The notes under the pieces were generated by a model, which ran no database searches, had not been told where the DNA came from, and saw nothing but the letters and a program-made list of their open reading frames with translations. Both the position numbers and the translations under genes were made by a program. Below are positions 1 through 9,424 of a DNA stretch of 64,000 nt, one piece after another. Within the stretch, counting starts at the first letter, position 1. The number at the start of each line of letters is the position of its first letter. Source of the DNA: Lachnospiraceae bacterium (GTDB taxonomy: Bacteria; Bacillota; Clostridia; Lachnospirales; Lachnospiraceae); contig JAJBTQ010000033.1 in the NCBI GenBank assembly GCA_020860755.1, positions 127,036 through 191,035 of the forward strand, given 5' to 3'.

Positions 1-993
1 CGCCAGATTCCCGTAGTTGGGGTTGCTGATCCATGCCCGGGCAGAGGCTACCATATCTGTCTTGCCCTCGGCGATGGCGCTCTCACAGAGATCAAAATCA
101 TACAGACCCCCACTGGTCGTGATCAGCATGTTCGGATTGCCCTTCTTGATGATCTCCGCCGTCTTTAAGTTCGGAGCTTTCTCCAGACAGAAAGAAGTCG
201 GATGGGTCGGATCGATCTCTCCGGCACGGATCTGCAGGATCTCCGCACAGCCTTCCAGCATCTTGGACCACTCGATCACATCCTGCGCCGTAAACCCTCC
301 TTGTGGCTCCTCGCCGCTGATCGTGATCTCGATCGGAAATCCCGGTCCGCAATGTTCCTTAATCCTCTGACAGGTCATCTTTAAGAATCTAAGCCGGTTC
401 TCCATAGAGCCGCCGAATTCGTCGGTCCTGAAATTGGTAAGAGGCGAGAGAAAACGCGACGGCAGGAAAAACCGGTAGGACGAATGGATCGTCACCATGT
501 CAAATCCGCACTGTTTTAAGATCAGGGCCTGCTGTGCCATCTCCTCGATGTGCTCTAAGATCATCTCTTTTGACATCTCTTTGCCCGGAGCGGGCGTGAT
601 CCCCGTGCCGTCGGGAACCATCGGCAGGATACCCTCACTGACATCCCATCCCGGCTCGTCGGTCGGGTCTAAGATGAAGCTGATCGCTCCTCCCTCAAAG
701 TGGACCGCCTCGGTCAGATGGGAAAAATAATTAAGAGCCTGCGGCTCGACATATTCAAACTTCGGCGCATGCGCGAACTCCCCGAGCCTGATCTTCGGGA
801 AGGCACAGTTAAACGTCACAACAGCTGCTCCCGCGCGGGCACGGGCCGCCATGAGCTCGATCATCGCCTGAGCCGGATAGGATTCCGGTCCCTGGATAAA
901 ATGCGGGGTACACGGGCTGCAGACCATTCGATTTCGAAGCACCAGATCTCCGACTTTTATCGGGGAGAGAAGATGAGAATATTTTTCTGGCAT
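1..993 (-). CDS. Enoate reductase/Old Yellow Enzyme-family NADH:flavin oxidoreductase, N-terminal part (3' end truncated by window edge)
   Basis: Minus-strand reading starts MPEKYSHLLSPIKVGD.. at 993 and is open to base 1. Strong nucleotide and protein similarity to the complete paralog at 4977-6932. Confidence 0.85.
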   Translation of the reverse strand, partial: MPEKYSHLLSPIKVGDLVLRNRMVCSPCTPHFIQGPESYPAQAMIELMAARARAGAAVVTFNCAFPKIRLGEFAHAPKFEYVEPQALNYFSHLTEAVHFEGGAISFILDPTDEPGWDVSEGILPMVPDGTGITPAPGKEMSKEMILEHIEEMAQQALILKQCGFDMVTIHSSYRFFLPSRFLSPLTNFRTDEFGGSMENRLRFLKMTCQRIKEHCGPGFPIEITISGEEPQGGFTAQDVIEWSKMLEGCAEILQIRAGEIDPTHPTSFCLEKAPNLKTAEIIKKGNPNMLITTSGGLYDFDLCESAIAEGKTDMVASARAWISNPNYGNLA

Positions 994-1071
994 GATACAG
1001 TCCTCCTTATTCAGGTATTGATAAATATATTATATTGTATGAACTGTCTGGTAACAAGAGAGTTTTGATAC

Positions 1072-2316
1072 TTAATGCCAAGCCCAGGTTGTCTCACGCC
1101 ACATCTTCATGTTTTCATGCTTTGCATCTTCCAGCTCCATAGAGGTAGTCATGATATATCCTCCTCCCGGTGCCAGTTCATCCAGCAACCGCTGGGTCTT
1201 GTCATAGACCTCTTCCGGTGTCCCCTGCATTAAAAGGGAGTTATCCATGCCCCCGGCGACACACGCGATTCCGTGAAGCATCTTTTTTGCCCGTGCCAGA
1301 TCCGCGGATTCGAATTGGACAATCGTCTTTTGCGGAGGGAGTTCCATAAGTCGTTCCACTCTGGTATCACAGTTTCCTTCAAAGACAAGGATCGGCGTTA
1401 CATCATTCTCGGCAGCCATCTCAACAATGCGTTTTAACCAGGGCCAGTAAAACTTATCAAAATTTTCAGGACTCATAAACTTATCACCCGGACTTGTGAG
1501 CGGGAGAAACGCAAAACCTCCGGCATTTGCTTTTGCCATCCCCTCCAACTGAGGCCACATCATCTCCCCGTAGAGATCGATGCTCTTTGACAGATCTTCC
1601 GGACTGCTGTACATATCCATGAGCGTATTGACAAATCCCCGGACGGAACAGGCAAAGTTGTCATAGGGGTGTCCCAGCACAACACTGGTGAGCAGAGGGA
1701 ATCCCAGCTCACCGGCAATCCGGATCGCTTCCAGGCTCTTTTGCAGATCCCGTGCCATAAGCTGTGCACTTTCCAGCATACAGGTGAGAGCCTCCGCTAC
1801 TTCCGGATTTGCCATTGCGGCCAGAGCACTGTTGTTGATCTGACACAGGGAAAGGATCGGAAAAGCAGCAAGCCCTTTTAAAGCCCGATACCTGCGCGGC
1901 GCCACCTTAGTTAACAAAAACTGTCCGCAGTTATTGATAAGCTCCGCATATTCTTCCTCCTCCATATAATCAGCATCCAGCTGCTGATGACCGTGATCGT
2001 TCGGAGGATCAGTTTCCGGCTCAGGAAACTCGATAAACATACTTCCCGCCTTTTCCAGGCCGGCAATGGAGGGGTAGACCGGAGGCATCATAAGATCAGG
2101 ATAATATTCCTCCAAGAAAGATCTCACGTTTGGCAGCAAAAGCGAAGGGTCTTCCATGGCTTTTCTGGGGGAGAGTCCATATCCGTTTGCATAAAAATAG
2201 CCAACTACGGGAGTCCAGGGAACATGATCCGGCTCTTTACCCGCGACAGCGTCGCGGACGCGTTGAATACGCTGATCGTAAAGAATTTGTATATTAGTTT
2301 GTTCTATTTGGGCCAT
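1072..2316 (-). CDS. UroD/MtaA-superfamily protein (uroporphyrinogen decarboxylase-like methyltransferase fold), substrate unknown
   Basis: 414 aa ORF with UroD-like pattern (RVRDAVAGKEPDHVPWTP..., SPGDKFMSPENFDKFYWPWLKRIVE..., AGGMDNSLLMQGTPEEVYD). Confidence 0.8.
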   Translation of the reverse strand: MAQIEQTNIQILYDQRIQRVRDAVAGKEPDHVPWTPVVGYFYANGYGLSPRKAMEDPSLLLPNVRSFLEEYYPDLMMPPVYPSIAGLEKAGSMFIEFPEPETDPPNDHGHQQLDADYMEEEEYAELINNCGQFLLTKVAPRRYRALKGLAAFPILSLCQINNSALAAMANPEVAEALTCMLESAQLMARDLQKSLEAIRIAGELGFPLLTSVVLGHPYDNFACSVRGFVNTLMDMYSSPEDLSKSIDLYGEMMWPQLEGMAKANAGGFAFLPLTSPGDKFMSPENFDKFYWPWLKRIVEMAAENDVTPILVFEGNCDTRVERLMELPPQKTIVQFESADLARAKKMLHGIACVAGGMDNSLLMQGTPEEVYDKTQRLLDELAPGGGYIMTTSMELEDAKHENMKMWRETTWAWH

Positions 2317-2371
2317 AAAATAAGATTCTCCTCTTCATTTGCTGCATAAAACTTTGGCTCTCTACTATATT

Positions 2372-3619
2372 TCAAATAACAATTCCGTTCTTCTTCCTTC
2401 TTGCCGCCCGCGCCTTGTTATTAAACAGAATGATACTTAAGGCCAAAGCGCCAAGCAAAATTACAAGACCCACCATCCACATATGAGTGTAGCCATTTTC
2501 TACGTTTGCAGCTGCGTCAATGATCATTCCATAAAAAGTGGATCCGAACAACACCCCAAAATCCATGGTGAACCAAAACGTGCCCGTCGCAAAATCTCCG
2601 CGTTTCGCCGGGGAATCCACCACTGCACAGGCATTTAAGGTCGGTATGGTGAATATATCTCCGACTCCGTACAGGCAGCCCGCTGCGAGAAAGAACACGT
2701 AACTCTGCTTTGCAAAGAACGCAAGGAACACGATGGACATCGCCATACAGACCATACCGGGAATGACCATGACCAATGCGCCGAATCGATCCGCCAGACG
2801 GTTGCATGCCAAACGGGCAATAACCATGGCAACAGCAGCCGCTGTGTAGAAAAACCCAATCTGAGAGGCACTCAGTTCCAAAACCTCCTGTGCATAGATC
2901 GTACCAAAGATAAGGATACAGGAAAATCCCGCCATAAAAATAGTATTTACGATACTGGGGAGAAGGGCGCATTTTTCAAGAAACTTCCAGACACCCTTAT
3001 ACTCTTTATCTGTGTCTATTTCCTGCTTTGCTTCCAGTTTTTTCTGATATTCCGGTTTTTTTTCATAAGTTTCGCCAAGGCTAAGCACTGCCGCGACCAC
3101 ACAAAAGAGCGCACACATAATAAACATTAATGGATAGCCTCCGGCAACTGCCAGATTTAAGCCCAAAAGAGGACCGATCGCATAGGATAAGGTCTGTGGA
3201 ATATTATAGATCCCCATTCCCTCATTCATACGATTGCGTGCTACCACATCCACAACAATAGATGTCATCGTTACCATGATCAAGCCTTTCGACATCCCCT
3301 GCAGCAAACGCATGGTCAGCCCTACCGACGGAACCTCAAAAATACCCATGGCAAACGCGGCAACGGCAAAGACCAAAGTTGCCACTAAAAGGCATGACCT
3401 TTTCCCCCAGACACGGGTCAGCCTCCCTGCAAAAAATGCCATGCATATGGAGCCAATGTTAAAGGTAGAGGAAAGATATCCTCCAAGTGTTTTGGAGCCC
3501 CACACTTCGTTGGCATACGGTGCAAGGTTGCTGTCAAGCATTCGAAAGACCGTATTGATGGCCAGAGCGATAAAACATACTATGATAAAATACCGATTAA
3601 TAAATCTTTCTTTTTCCAT
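2372..3619 (-). CDS. MFS transporter
   Basis: 415 aa, ~12 hydrophobic segments, MFS-like motif AGRLTRVWGKRSCLLVA, NRLADRFGALVMVIPG. Confidence 0.85.
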   Translation of the reverse strand: MEKERFINRYFIIVCFIALAINTVFRMLDSNLAPYANEVWGSKTLGGYLSSTFNIGSICMAFFAGRLTRVWGKRSCLLVATLVFAVAAFAMGIFEVPSVGLTMRLLQGMSKGLIMVTMTSIVVDVVARNRMNEGMGIYNIPQTLSYAIGPLLGLNLAVAGGYPLMFIMCALFCVVAAVLSLGETYEKKPEYQKKLEAKQEIDTDKEYKGVWKFLEKCALLPSIVNTIFMAGFSCILIFGTIYAQEVLELSASQIGFFYTAAAVAMVIARLACNRLADRFGALVMVIPGMVCMAMSIVFLAFFAKQSYVFFLAAGCLYGVGDIFTIPTLNACAVVDSPAKRGDFATGTFWFTMDFGVLFGSTFYGMIIDAAANVENGYTHMWMVGLVILLGALALSIILFNNKARAARRKKNGIVI

Positions 3620-3708
3620 ACATATTAATGTCTAAAGATGTTAATGTTGTCTTCAAAAACTAACCCTGTGTCACTCATATGTATTTCTTTTTCTGGGTTT
3701 TGTGGTTC

Positions 3709-4830
3709 TTATCCATTCTGCGGATGCGTATTTAAGAAAATATGTGCAGCATCGCTCATTGCCTTCACATTTTCCGGTTTGGCATCCGTTGGAATATCAC
3801 AGCCAGTGGCGATGATGCAGCCCCAGGGACCGATATCTTCCAGAAGTTTTGTTACATACTCTGCCACTTCCTTCGAGGTGCCGTAGGTCATTAGCTCACA
3901 GGGCACATCACCCAAAATGCACACATTGGGTCCCAGAACCTCCCGACATTTTCGGATATCCGTTTTGGAATCCAGCGCCATAACAAATGTTTTCTCCTTC
4001 AGCCGCCGAAATTTATTCAGGTTCAGAGTCCAGTTCGAATCCAGATGAAAGAACGGAATCACGTTAAGCTCAATACAGAGGTCATAATAGGCCTTAAAAG
4101 ATGGCCACACAAACTCATCAAACATATTCGGAGATACCAGATCCGGTCCGCTCCTCCAACCGCCGATGATCGCACCGGCAGGATGTGTCATCAGCATTTG
4201 CTGACGATACGCCTCCAGATTGGATGCCAAGACGAGATCAGTAATCTCATGCACCAGCTCCGGCTCATCCATCAGGTCATCCATGAAAAAGCATTCCAGA
4301 GAACGGCCTCCGCAGAAATATTCAAAGGGAGCCACCATCATAAGATCGGCAATACAGGGGATTCCGGCTTCGTGGAATTTTTCGTATGCCTTCGGATTCG
4401 CTGCAAAAAAGGGGAGCAGGTTTTCCCAGTTGTTATCGCACTTCTCTGCGATAAACTTCTTTTGCCAGGCATCCCAGCCGATCTCTTTAATTTCCTCGTA
4501 ATCCTCAAACTTCATATTTTCGGACTCTACAACCTGCCACACGTCGTCATCACCCAGATCTACGCCCGGAATCGCCGTCTTGGACAGCCACTGCGTGCCG
4601 AGCAGATAGGGAGAAAAAAGAACGTTTTGTGTTGCATCCGCATCGATTGCGGTCAGTCCAGCAATGTTTGCTTCACAGGCCTTGTCAAAATCAGCAACAT
4701 AGTCCTTCATCAAGATGCCCTGACATCGTGCAAAATAAGCACTTCCGCAGGGTGCCACCGGAACACGGTCTACAGGCTCACAGCGCACAGCCTTATCAAT
4801 TCGATCTCTGTTGACTTCATATTTATTCAC
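3709..4830 (-). CDS. UroD/MtaA-superfamily protein
   Basis: 373 aa; RIDKAVRCEPVDRVPVAP start and GCDIPTDAKPENVKAM C-terminal motif typical of the UroD methyltransferase family. Confidence 0.85.
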   Translation of the reverse strand: MNKYEVNRDRIDKAVRCEPVDRVPVAPCGSAYFARCQGILMKDYVADFDKACEANIAGLTAIDADATQNVLFSPYLLGTQWLSKTAIPGVDLGDDDVWQVVESENMKFEDYEEIKEIGWDAWQKKFIAEKCDNNWENLLPFFAANPKAYEKFHEAGIPCIADLMMVAPFEYFCGGRSLECFFMDDLMDEPELVHEITDLVLASNLEAYRQQMLMTHPAGAIIGGWRSGPDLVSPNMFDEFVWPSFKAYYDLCIELNVIPFFHLDSNWTLNLNKFRRLKEKTFVMALDSKTDIRKCREVLGPNVCILGDVPCELMTYGTSKEVAEYVTKLLEDIGPWGCIIATGCDIPTDAKPENVKAMSDAAHIFLNTHPQNG

Positions 4831-4915
4831 AATCTAATTACCCCCTACAATTATTAACTCCAAACCAATTGATATATCGTGATCACAGGGTTGAAAGCTA
4901 TCTAGATTGATATAA

Positions 4916-4947
4916 TTGTCCCCATGCCTGTTAAGACACGGGGACAA
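4916..4947 (-). terminator. Possible terminator/hairpin downstream of the OYE2 gene
   Basis: TTGTCCCC...GGGGACAA stem just after the 4977 stop (minus strand); weak T-tract. Confidence 0.4.
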
Positions 4948-4976
4948 ACAATAAGAGAAAAGAATTCCTTACAAAA

Positions 4977-6932
4977 TTACAGTTTTCTTCCGGCCGCATA
5001 TCCGGTGCGCATCGCCTGCTGAACGCTGGCTGCCTTGACGCAGTCTCCGATGACACTCGTGTATGTGCCTTTGCCGTAGTACGCCATCGCCTCTTCCGAC
5101 TGAGGCTTCGCTCCTGTCGCAAGCACGATGCTCCCGGCTTTCACGAAGTTCTCGTTCCCATCCTCGTCTACATAGTACACGCCGTCCTTGGTTACTTTCG
5201 TGCATGTTGCCTTTACAGCGGATGAGAAGTTCGGCTCCGCCGTCCAGTAATCTTCCACCATGCTGCGGTAGTGTACCGGACATGCCTCTGCACAGAGCTT
5301 CTCCAGCATCTCGATCACGAACGCCTTACGTCCCGACTCCGCGATCCAGATCCCAGTCTCGGTCCCGATCTCTCCGCCGCCGATGATGACTACATCATCT
5401 GCCAGCTCATCGATACGGTTGTTTACAAAGATATCTGAGGCAAACACATAGTCCACGTCCTCGAGGCCTTCGATCGGCGGTGCTTCCTCTTTTGCTCCGA
5501 TGGCCACGATCACATGGTCGTATCCCTGGCCTTCCAGCATCTCCGGGGTAGCCTCGGTGTTTAGCTTGATCTCGATGTTCTTCTCCTCTTGTGTCTTGCG
5601 GATCATGTAGTGGTTGAAATCACGCACGGTCCACTTAAACTCTGCGTAGTCCGCATGCTGCAAAAGGCCTCCCAGATGATCCGTCTTCTCAAACAGTGTC
5701 ACCTGATGTCCCCGCTTCGCAGCGATCTGAGCCGCCTCCATGCCGGCCGGGCCGCCGCCGATAACAGCGATCTTCTTTACGCCCTCAGGCTCTTTGACTG
5801 CAGTGGCCAGACGCGGTGTGATGCTCCCCCATTCCGGGTTTACGGAGCAGACACTGTTATAGGTACATCCCGCTGAAGGAATATGGCACTTGTTGCAACG
5901 CAGGCACGGTACCAGATCCTCCGGACGGTCCTCATAGATCAGGTTCCCGTAGTTGCCGTTGCTGATCCATGCACGGGCAGATGCGATGAAGTCCGCCTTG
6001 CCCTCTGCGATCACGCTCTCACACAGATCAAAGTCATAAAGTCCGGCGATCGCTGCGATCAGCATATTCGGGTTCCCCTTCTTGATGGTCTCCGCCATAT
6101 GAAGGTTCGGAGCCACTTCCTTGCAGAACGAGGTCGGATGGTTCGGATCGATCTTGCCGGCACGGATCTGTAAGATATCCGCACAATCCTCAAGCATCTT
6201 TGACCACTCGATCACATCCTCCATCGTAAAGCCGCCTTCCGGCTCCTCGCCGCTGATCGTGATCTCGATCGGGAATCCCGGACCACATAACTCTTTGATC
6301 CTCTCACAGGTCATCTTAAGCGGTTTCAGCCTGTTTTCCAAAGAACCGCCGAACTCGTCGGTACGGATGTTCGTAAGGGGCGACAGGAACCTGGACAGCA
6401 GGAAGAAGCGGTAAGACGAATGGATCGTCACCATGTCAAATCCACACTGCTTGACAAGATATGCCTGCTGCGCCATCTCTTCGATGTGCTCTAAGACCAT
6501 CTCTACCGGCATCTCTTTTCCAGTAGGAAGGTCGATCCCCGCTCCGTCCGGTACGGTCGGAGCGATGCCTGTGCTGGCATCCCAGCCGGGCATGTCCGTA
6601 GGGTCCATGATGAAGCTGATCGCTCCCCCTTCAAAGTGGACCGCCTCGGTCAGATGGGAAAAATAGTTCAGTGTGCGCGGTTCATTGTACTCAAACTTTC
6701 CCGCATGCGCGGTCTCTAAGTTCCTCGATTTGGGAAGCGCACAGTTAAAGGTTACGACAGCAGCTCCGGCTCTCGCACGGGCCGCAAAATGGTCGATCAT
6801 CGCCTGAGACGGATACGGCTCCGGGCCCTGCACAAAGTGAGGGGTCGCCGGGCTGCAGATCAGGCGGTTCCGAAGCACCACATCTCCCACCTTGATCGGG
6901 GAGAGCAGGTGTGAATACTTTTCTGATGACAT
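4977..6932 (-). CDS. Enoate reductase/2,4-dienoyl-CoA reductase-like OYE-family flavoprotein with 4Fe-4S site and C-terminal NAD(P)/FAD Rossmann domain
   Basis: 651 aa; OYE TIM-barrel N-terminus, Cys cluster CLRCNKCHIPSAGCTYNSVCSVNP, KKIAVIGGGPAGMEAAQIAAKRGHQVTLFE, VVIIGGGEIGTETG. Confidence 0.9.
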   Translation of the reverse strand: MSSEKYSHLLSPIKVGDVVLRNRLICSPATPHFVQGPEPYPSQAMIDHFAARARAGAAVVTFNCALPKSRNLETAHAGKFEYNEPRTLNYFSHLTEAVHFEGGAISFIMDPTDMPGWDASTGIAPTVPDGAGIDLPTGKEMPVEMVLEHIEEMAQQAYLVKQCGFDMVTIHSSYRFFLLSRFLSPLTNIRTDEFGGSLENRLKPLKMTCERIKELCGPGFPIEITISGEEPEGGFTMEDVIEWSKMLEDCADILQIRAGKIDPNHPTSFCKEVAPNLHMAETIKKGNPNMLIAAIAGLYDFDLCESVIAEGKADFIASARAWISNGNYGNLIYEDRPEDLVPCLRCNKCHIPSAGCTYNSVCSVNPEWGSITPRLATAVKEPEGVKKIAVIGGGPAGMEAAQIAAKRGHQVTLFEKTDHLGGLLQHADYAEFKWTVRDFNHYMIRKTQEEKNIEIKLNTEATPEMLEGQGYDHVIVAIGAKEEAPPIEGLEDVDYVFASDIFVNNRIDELADDVVIIGGGEIGTETGIWIAESGRKAFVIEMLEKLCAEACPVHYRSMVEDYWTAEPNFSSAVKATCTKVTKDGVYYVDEDGNENFVKAGSIVLATGAKPQSEEAMAYYGKGTYTSVIGDCVKAASVQQAMRTGYAAGRKL

Positions 6933-6970
6933 AATATCTCCTCCTTTGACTAATTAACTCCGTATATAAA

Positions 6971-8302
6971 CTATTTTACGACAACCGGTGCCTTGCCAGG
7001 CTCTTTTTCCAAACGCTCATTAGTAAAGAAGACTAATACAGCACCTACGAAGGCCAAGATGCCAAAGAGTGTATATGCGCCACGTGTGGAACCGGTAGCA
7101 TTCATGAACAGTGCTAATGTCACGCCCGCGCAGGCACTGATCACACGGATGATCGGGAAGATAAAAGTCCACATACGGGAGAATGATTCCGATCCATAGA
7201 CACTGACTGCGTGCGACATCGGTATGTTGTTGATTCCACCGTTGAAAAATCCAAGCAATCCTACAAACAAGATATTCGTAAGCCAGTTAAACGGAAATGC
7301 TCCGCCGCACAGACAGGCAATACCAAACACAAGGCAGACAATAATTCCCGTAAGCCGGACTCCTATCCTCTGATCCATGATGCCGGTGACAAAGCTGCCT
7401 GCAAAACCGATCGCAGCAAAGATCATTAATAATCCCATGGCCATAGTAGGCGCCATGCCCATCGAGATTTCATAAGGGATCAACTGCATTACGACACCCG
7501 GCGTCACTAAATAAAGCAGGCCATATCCGATCGAGATCAGCCAGAAGTTTTTATTTTTAAATGCTTCCGCCCTGGTCCATACCGGTTCATGCGACTCTTT
7601 GCTCTTTTCAATCATTTCCAACGCGATTGGATCACTATCCCCGTTATCCGGTAATTTCCCTATTTTTTCCGGGCTATGAGGGATAAAGAAACAGATCACG
7701 CCAAGTCCAAGCGTAATAAGTCCGATAATAAGCAATGCAAACGGCATGCTTACTCTGGCAATCCCCTGGTTTAAGATGGGCACACATAAAATTGTAGAAA
7801 ACGCAGCTCCGCAAGTTGCCCATCCAAGTACAAATCCCTTTTTCGTTGGGAAAAATTTACCAAACAATTCTCCCAGACACCCCATACCAACGAAAGATGC
7901 GCAGGAAAGGTTGATTGCCCAGACAATGATAAATACGACATAGTTGGAAATATGACCCAGCAGGATGACCATGATTCCGCTAAGTACCATCAATGCCCCC
8001 ATGAGAAAACGTGTTCCGATTCTTGTCATCAAAAAACCGTAACCTAAAACAATAAATACCTGGATAATTGCCGCTATGGTTACGCCACTCAAAATAGCGG
8101 CTTCTGCCACGCCAATGTTTGCAGCCAATCCTCCGGACAAAGCATTCATTGCAATCGCATCCCATAAGGGACCGCCCATCATCATGACACAGGCGCCGAA
8201 AATAATCAGCAGCCATCCATAACGTCCTATGTGTGCTCTTTTTTTAGTTTTTTCAGTTTTTTCAGTTTCTGTAGTTTCCATAAAACCCACTTCTCCTTTC
8301 AT
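6971..8302 (-). CDS. MFS transporter, OFA (oxalate/formate antiporter)-like
   Basis: 443 aa polytopic protein; MTRIGTRFLMGALMVLSGIMVILLG, GWATCGAAFSTILCVPILN. Confidence 0.8.
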   Translation of the reverse strand: MKGEVGFMETTETEKTEKTKKRAHIGRYGWLLIIFGACVMMMGGPLWDAIAMNALSGGLAANIGVAEAAILSGVTIAAIIQVFIVLGYGFLMTRIGTRFLMGALMVLSGIMVILLGHISNYVVFIIVWAINLSCASFVGMGCLGELFGKFFPTKKGFVLGWATCGAAFSTILCVPILNQGIARVSMPFALLIIGLITLGLGVICFFIPHSPEKIGKLPDNGDSDPIALEMIEKSKESHEPVWTRAEAFKNKNFWLISIGYGLLYLVTPGVVMQLIPYEISMGMAPTMAMGLLMIFAAIGFAGSFVTGIMDQRIGVRLTGIIVCLVFGIACLCGGAFPFNWLTNILFVGLLGFFNGGINNIPMSHAVSVYGSESFSRMWTFIFPIIRVISACAGVTLALFMNATGSTRGAYTLFGILAFVGAVLVFFTNERLEKEPGKAPVVVK

Positions 8303-8424
8303 AATATTTGATATTTATAGTATATAAAATATACGTCTAAATTAGAAATTAATATTCTGACTAGCACGGGCATAGTAGCTATTCCAAAATCTTATAACAG
8401 GTGCCAAATACTTCAAGGTCTTGG

Positions 8425-9342
8425 TTAACGGGGGAGTTCCTGAAGCAAAAGATCGATCAGATGATTGTCATTTTGATCACTCCATGTCAAAACCATCGCT
8501 AAAGAAGATAATTCCCCGGCCTGCTCAAGGCTAAGATACGTAATGCCCGGATGTTGAAAAGATTGCGTATATCCTTTTGGTATAAGATGGAATCCTTCTC
8601 CCAACTGTGTCCTCATAAAAATCTCGTCCCAGTTATCACAGCTTAAGATCTGAGGCTTTAAGCCAAAATAACCCAGACAGCCGAGGCGGTCACTCAACAG
8701 TGTAGGCGCATGTTTCACATCTAAAAAAACCAGCTGATTCAGTCTTGCGAGATCTCCCTCATCGGAAAGCTCACAATCCGAATATTCTTCCGGAACAGCC
8801 AGCATCCACGAATCTTTCTGTATGATTCGTGATGCATTAGACTTGATCTCCAGCTGGTGAAGTTCGACAGACGGAATGAACGTAATGATGATGTCTCCGG
8901 GCGGCTTACGCAGAGTCTGCGCCAGATTTTGCAGGTTGATGTATTTAAACTCAAGCGTGATCAACGGATATCTCTCTTTGAGCGCCCTCACTGCATCCAT
9001 GAGCGGACTTCGCGCAAAAAATATAAACGGCAGATGCCGGTCAAACGCAATAGACAATACCCCGGAATTCAGCCGTTCTGCATTCAAGGCTTTTTTCATT
9101 TTGTCTACTGTCTGATTCGTTTTCGTGAGCAGTTCCTGAGCCTCTGGTAAAAATAATTTCCCCATTTCCGTCAGTTCAACGGTTCGGCTGTCTCGTATGA
9201 ACAGTCTGACACCCAGATAGGACTCCAAGGCCGCGATCTGCTTGCTCAAAGCCGGCTGTGTAATATACAGGGAATCCGCTGCCCTGCTGAAATTCAAATA
9301 ATCTGCTAAAGCCAGAAAAGCTTCGATCCATTTATAATCCAT
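8425..9342 (-). CDS. LysR-family transcriptional regulator
   Basis: MDYKWIEAFLALADYLNFSRAADSLYITQPALSKQIAALESYLGVRLFIRDSRTVELTEMG: N-terminal LysR wHTH. Start placed at the MDYKW Met rather than the longer ORF start (9477). Confidence 0.92.
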   Translation of the reverse strand: MDYKWIEAFLALADYLNFSRAADSLYITQPALSKQIAALESYLGVRLFIRDSRTVELTEMGKLFLPEAQELLTKTNQTVDKMKKALNAERLNSGVLSIAFDRHLPFIFFARSPLMDAVRALKERYPLITLEFKYINLQNLAQTLRKPPGDIIITFIPSVELHQLEIKSNASRIIQKDSWMLAVPEEYSDCELSDEGDLARLNQLVFLDVKHAPTLLSDRLGCLGYFGLKPQILSCDNWDEIFMRTQLGEGFHLIPKGYTQSFQHPGITYLSLEQAGELSSLAMVLTWSDQNDNHLIDLLLQELPR

Positions 9343-9424
9343 AATACACCTCTTTAATTTTATAAAGACGTACTCTTTGACACAATCACCAATGACCTCG
9401 AGCAAATTTTGTTGTAGGAGTATT

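Noticed and set aside
4045-4857. Long antisense ORF (270 aa, +) and many other antisense ORFs in the track
   Set aside because: They lie opposite well-supported coding genes, have no recognisable domains and are compositionally explained as shadow ORFs.
4868-4914. Direct repeats ATTGATATA (4868 and 4906) upstream of the 373-aa UroD gene
   Set aside because: Short AT-rich 9-mers, likely chance in an AT-rich intergenic region.
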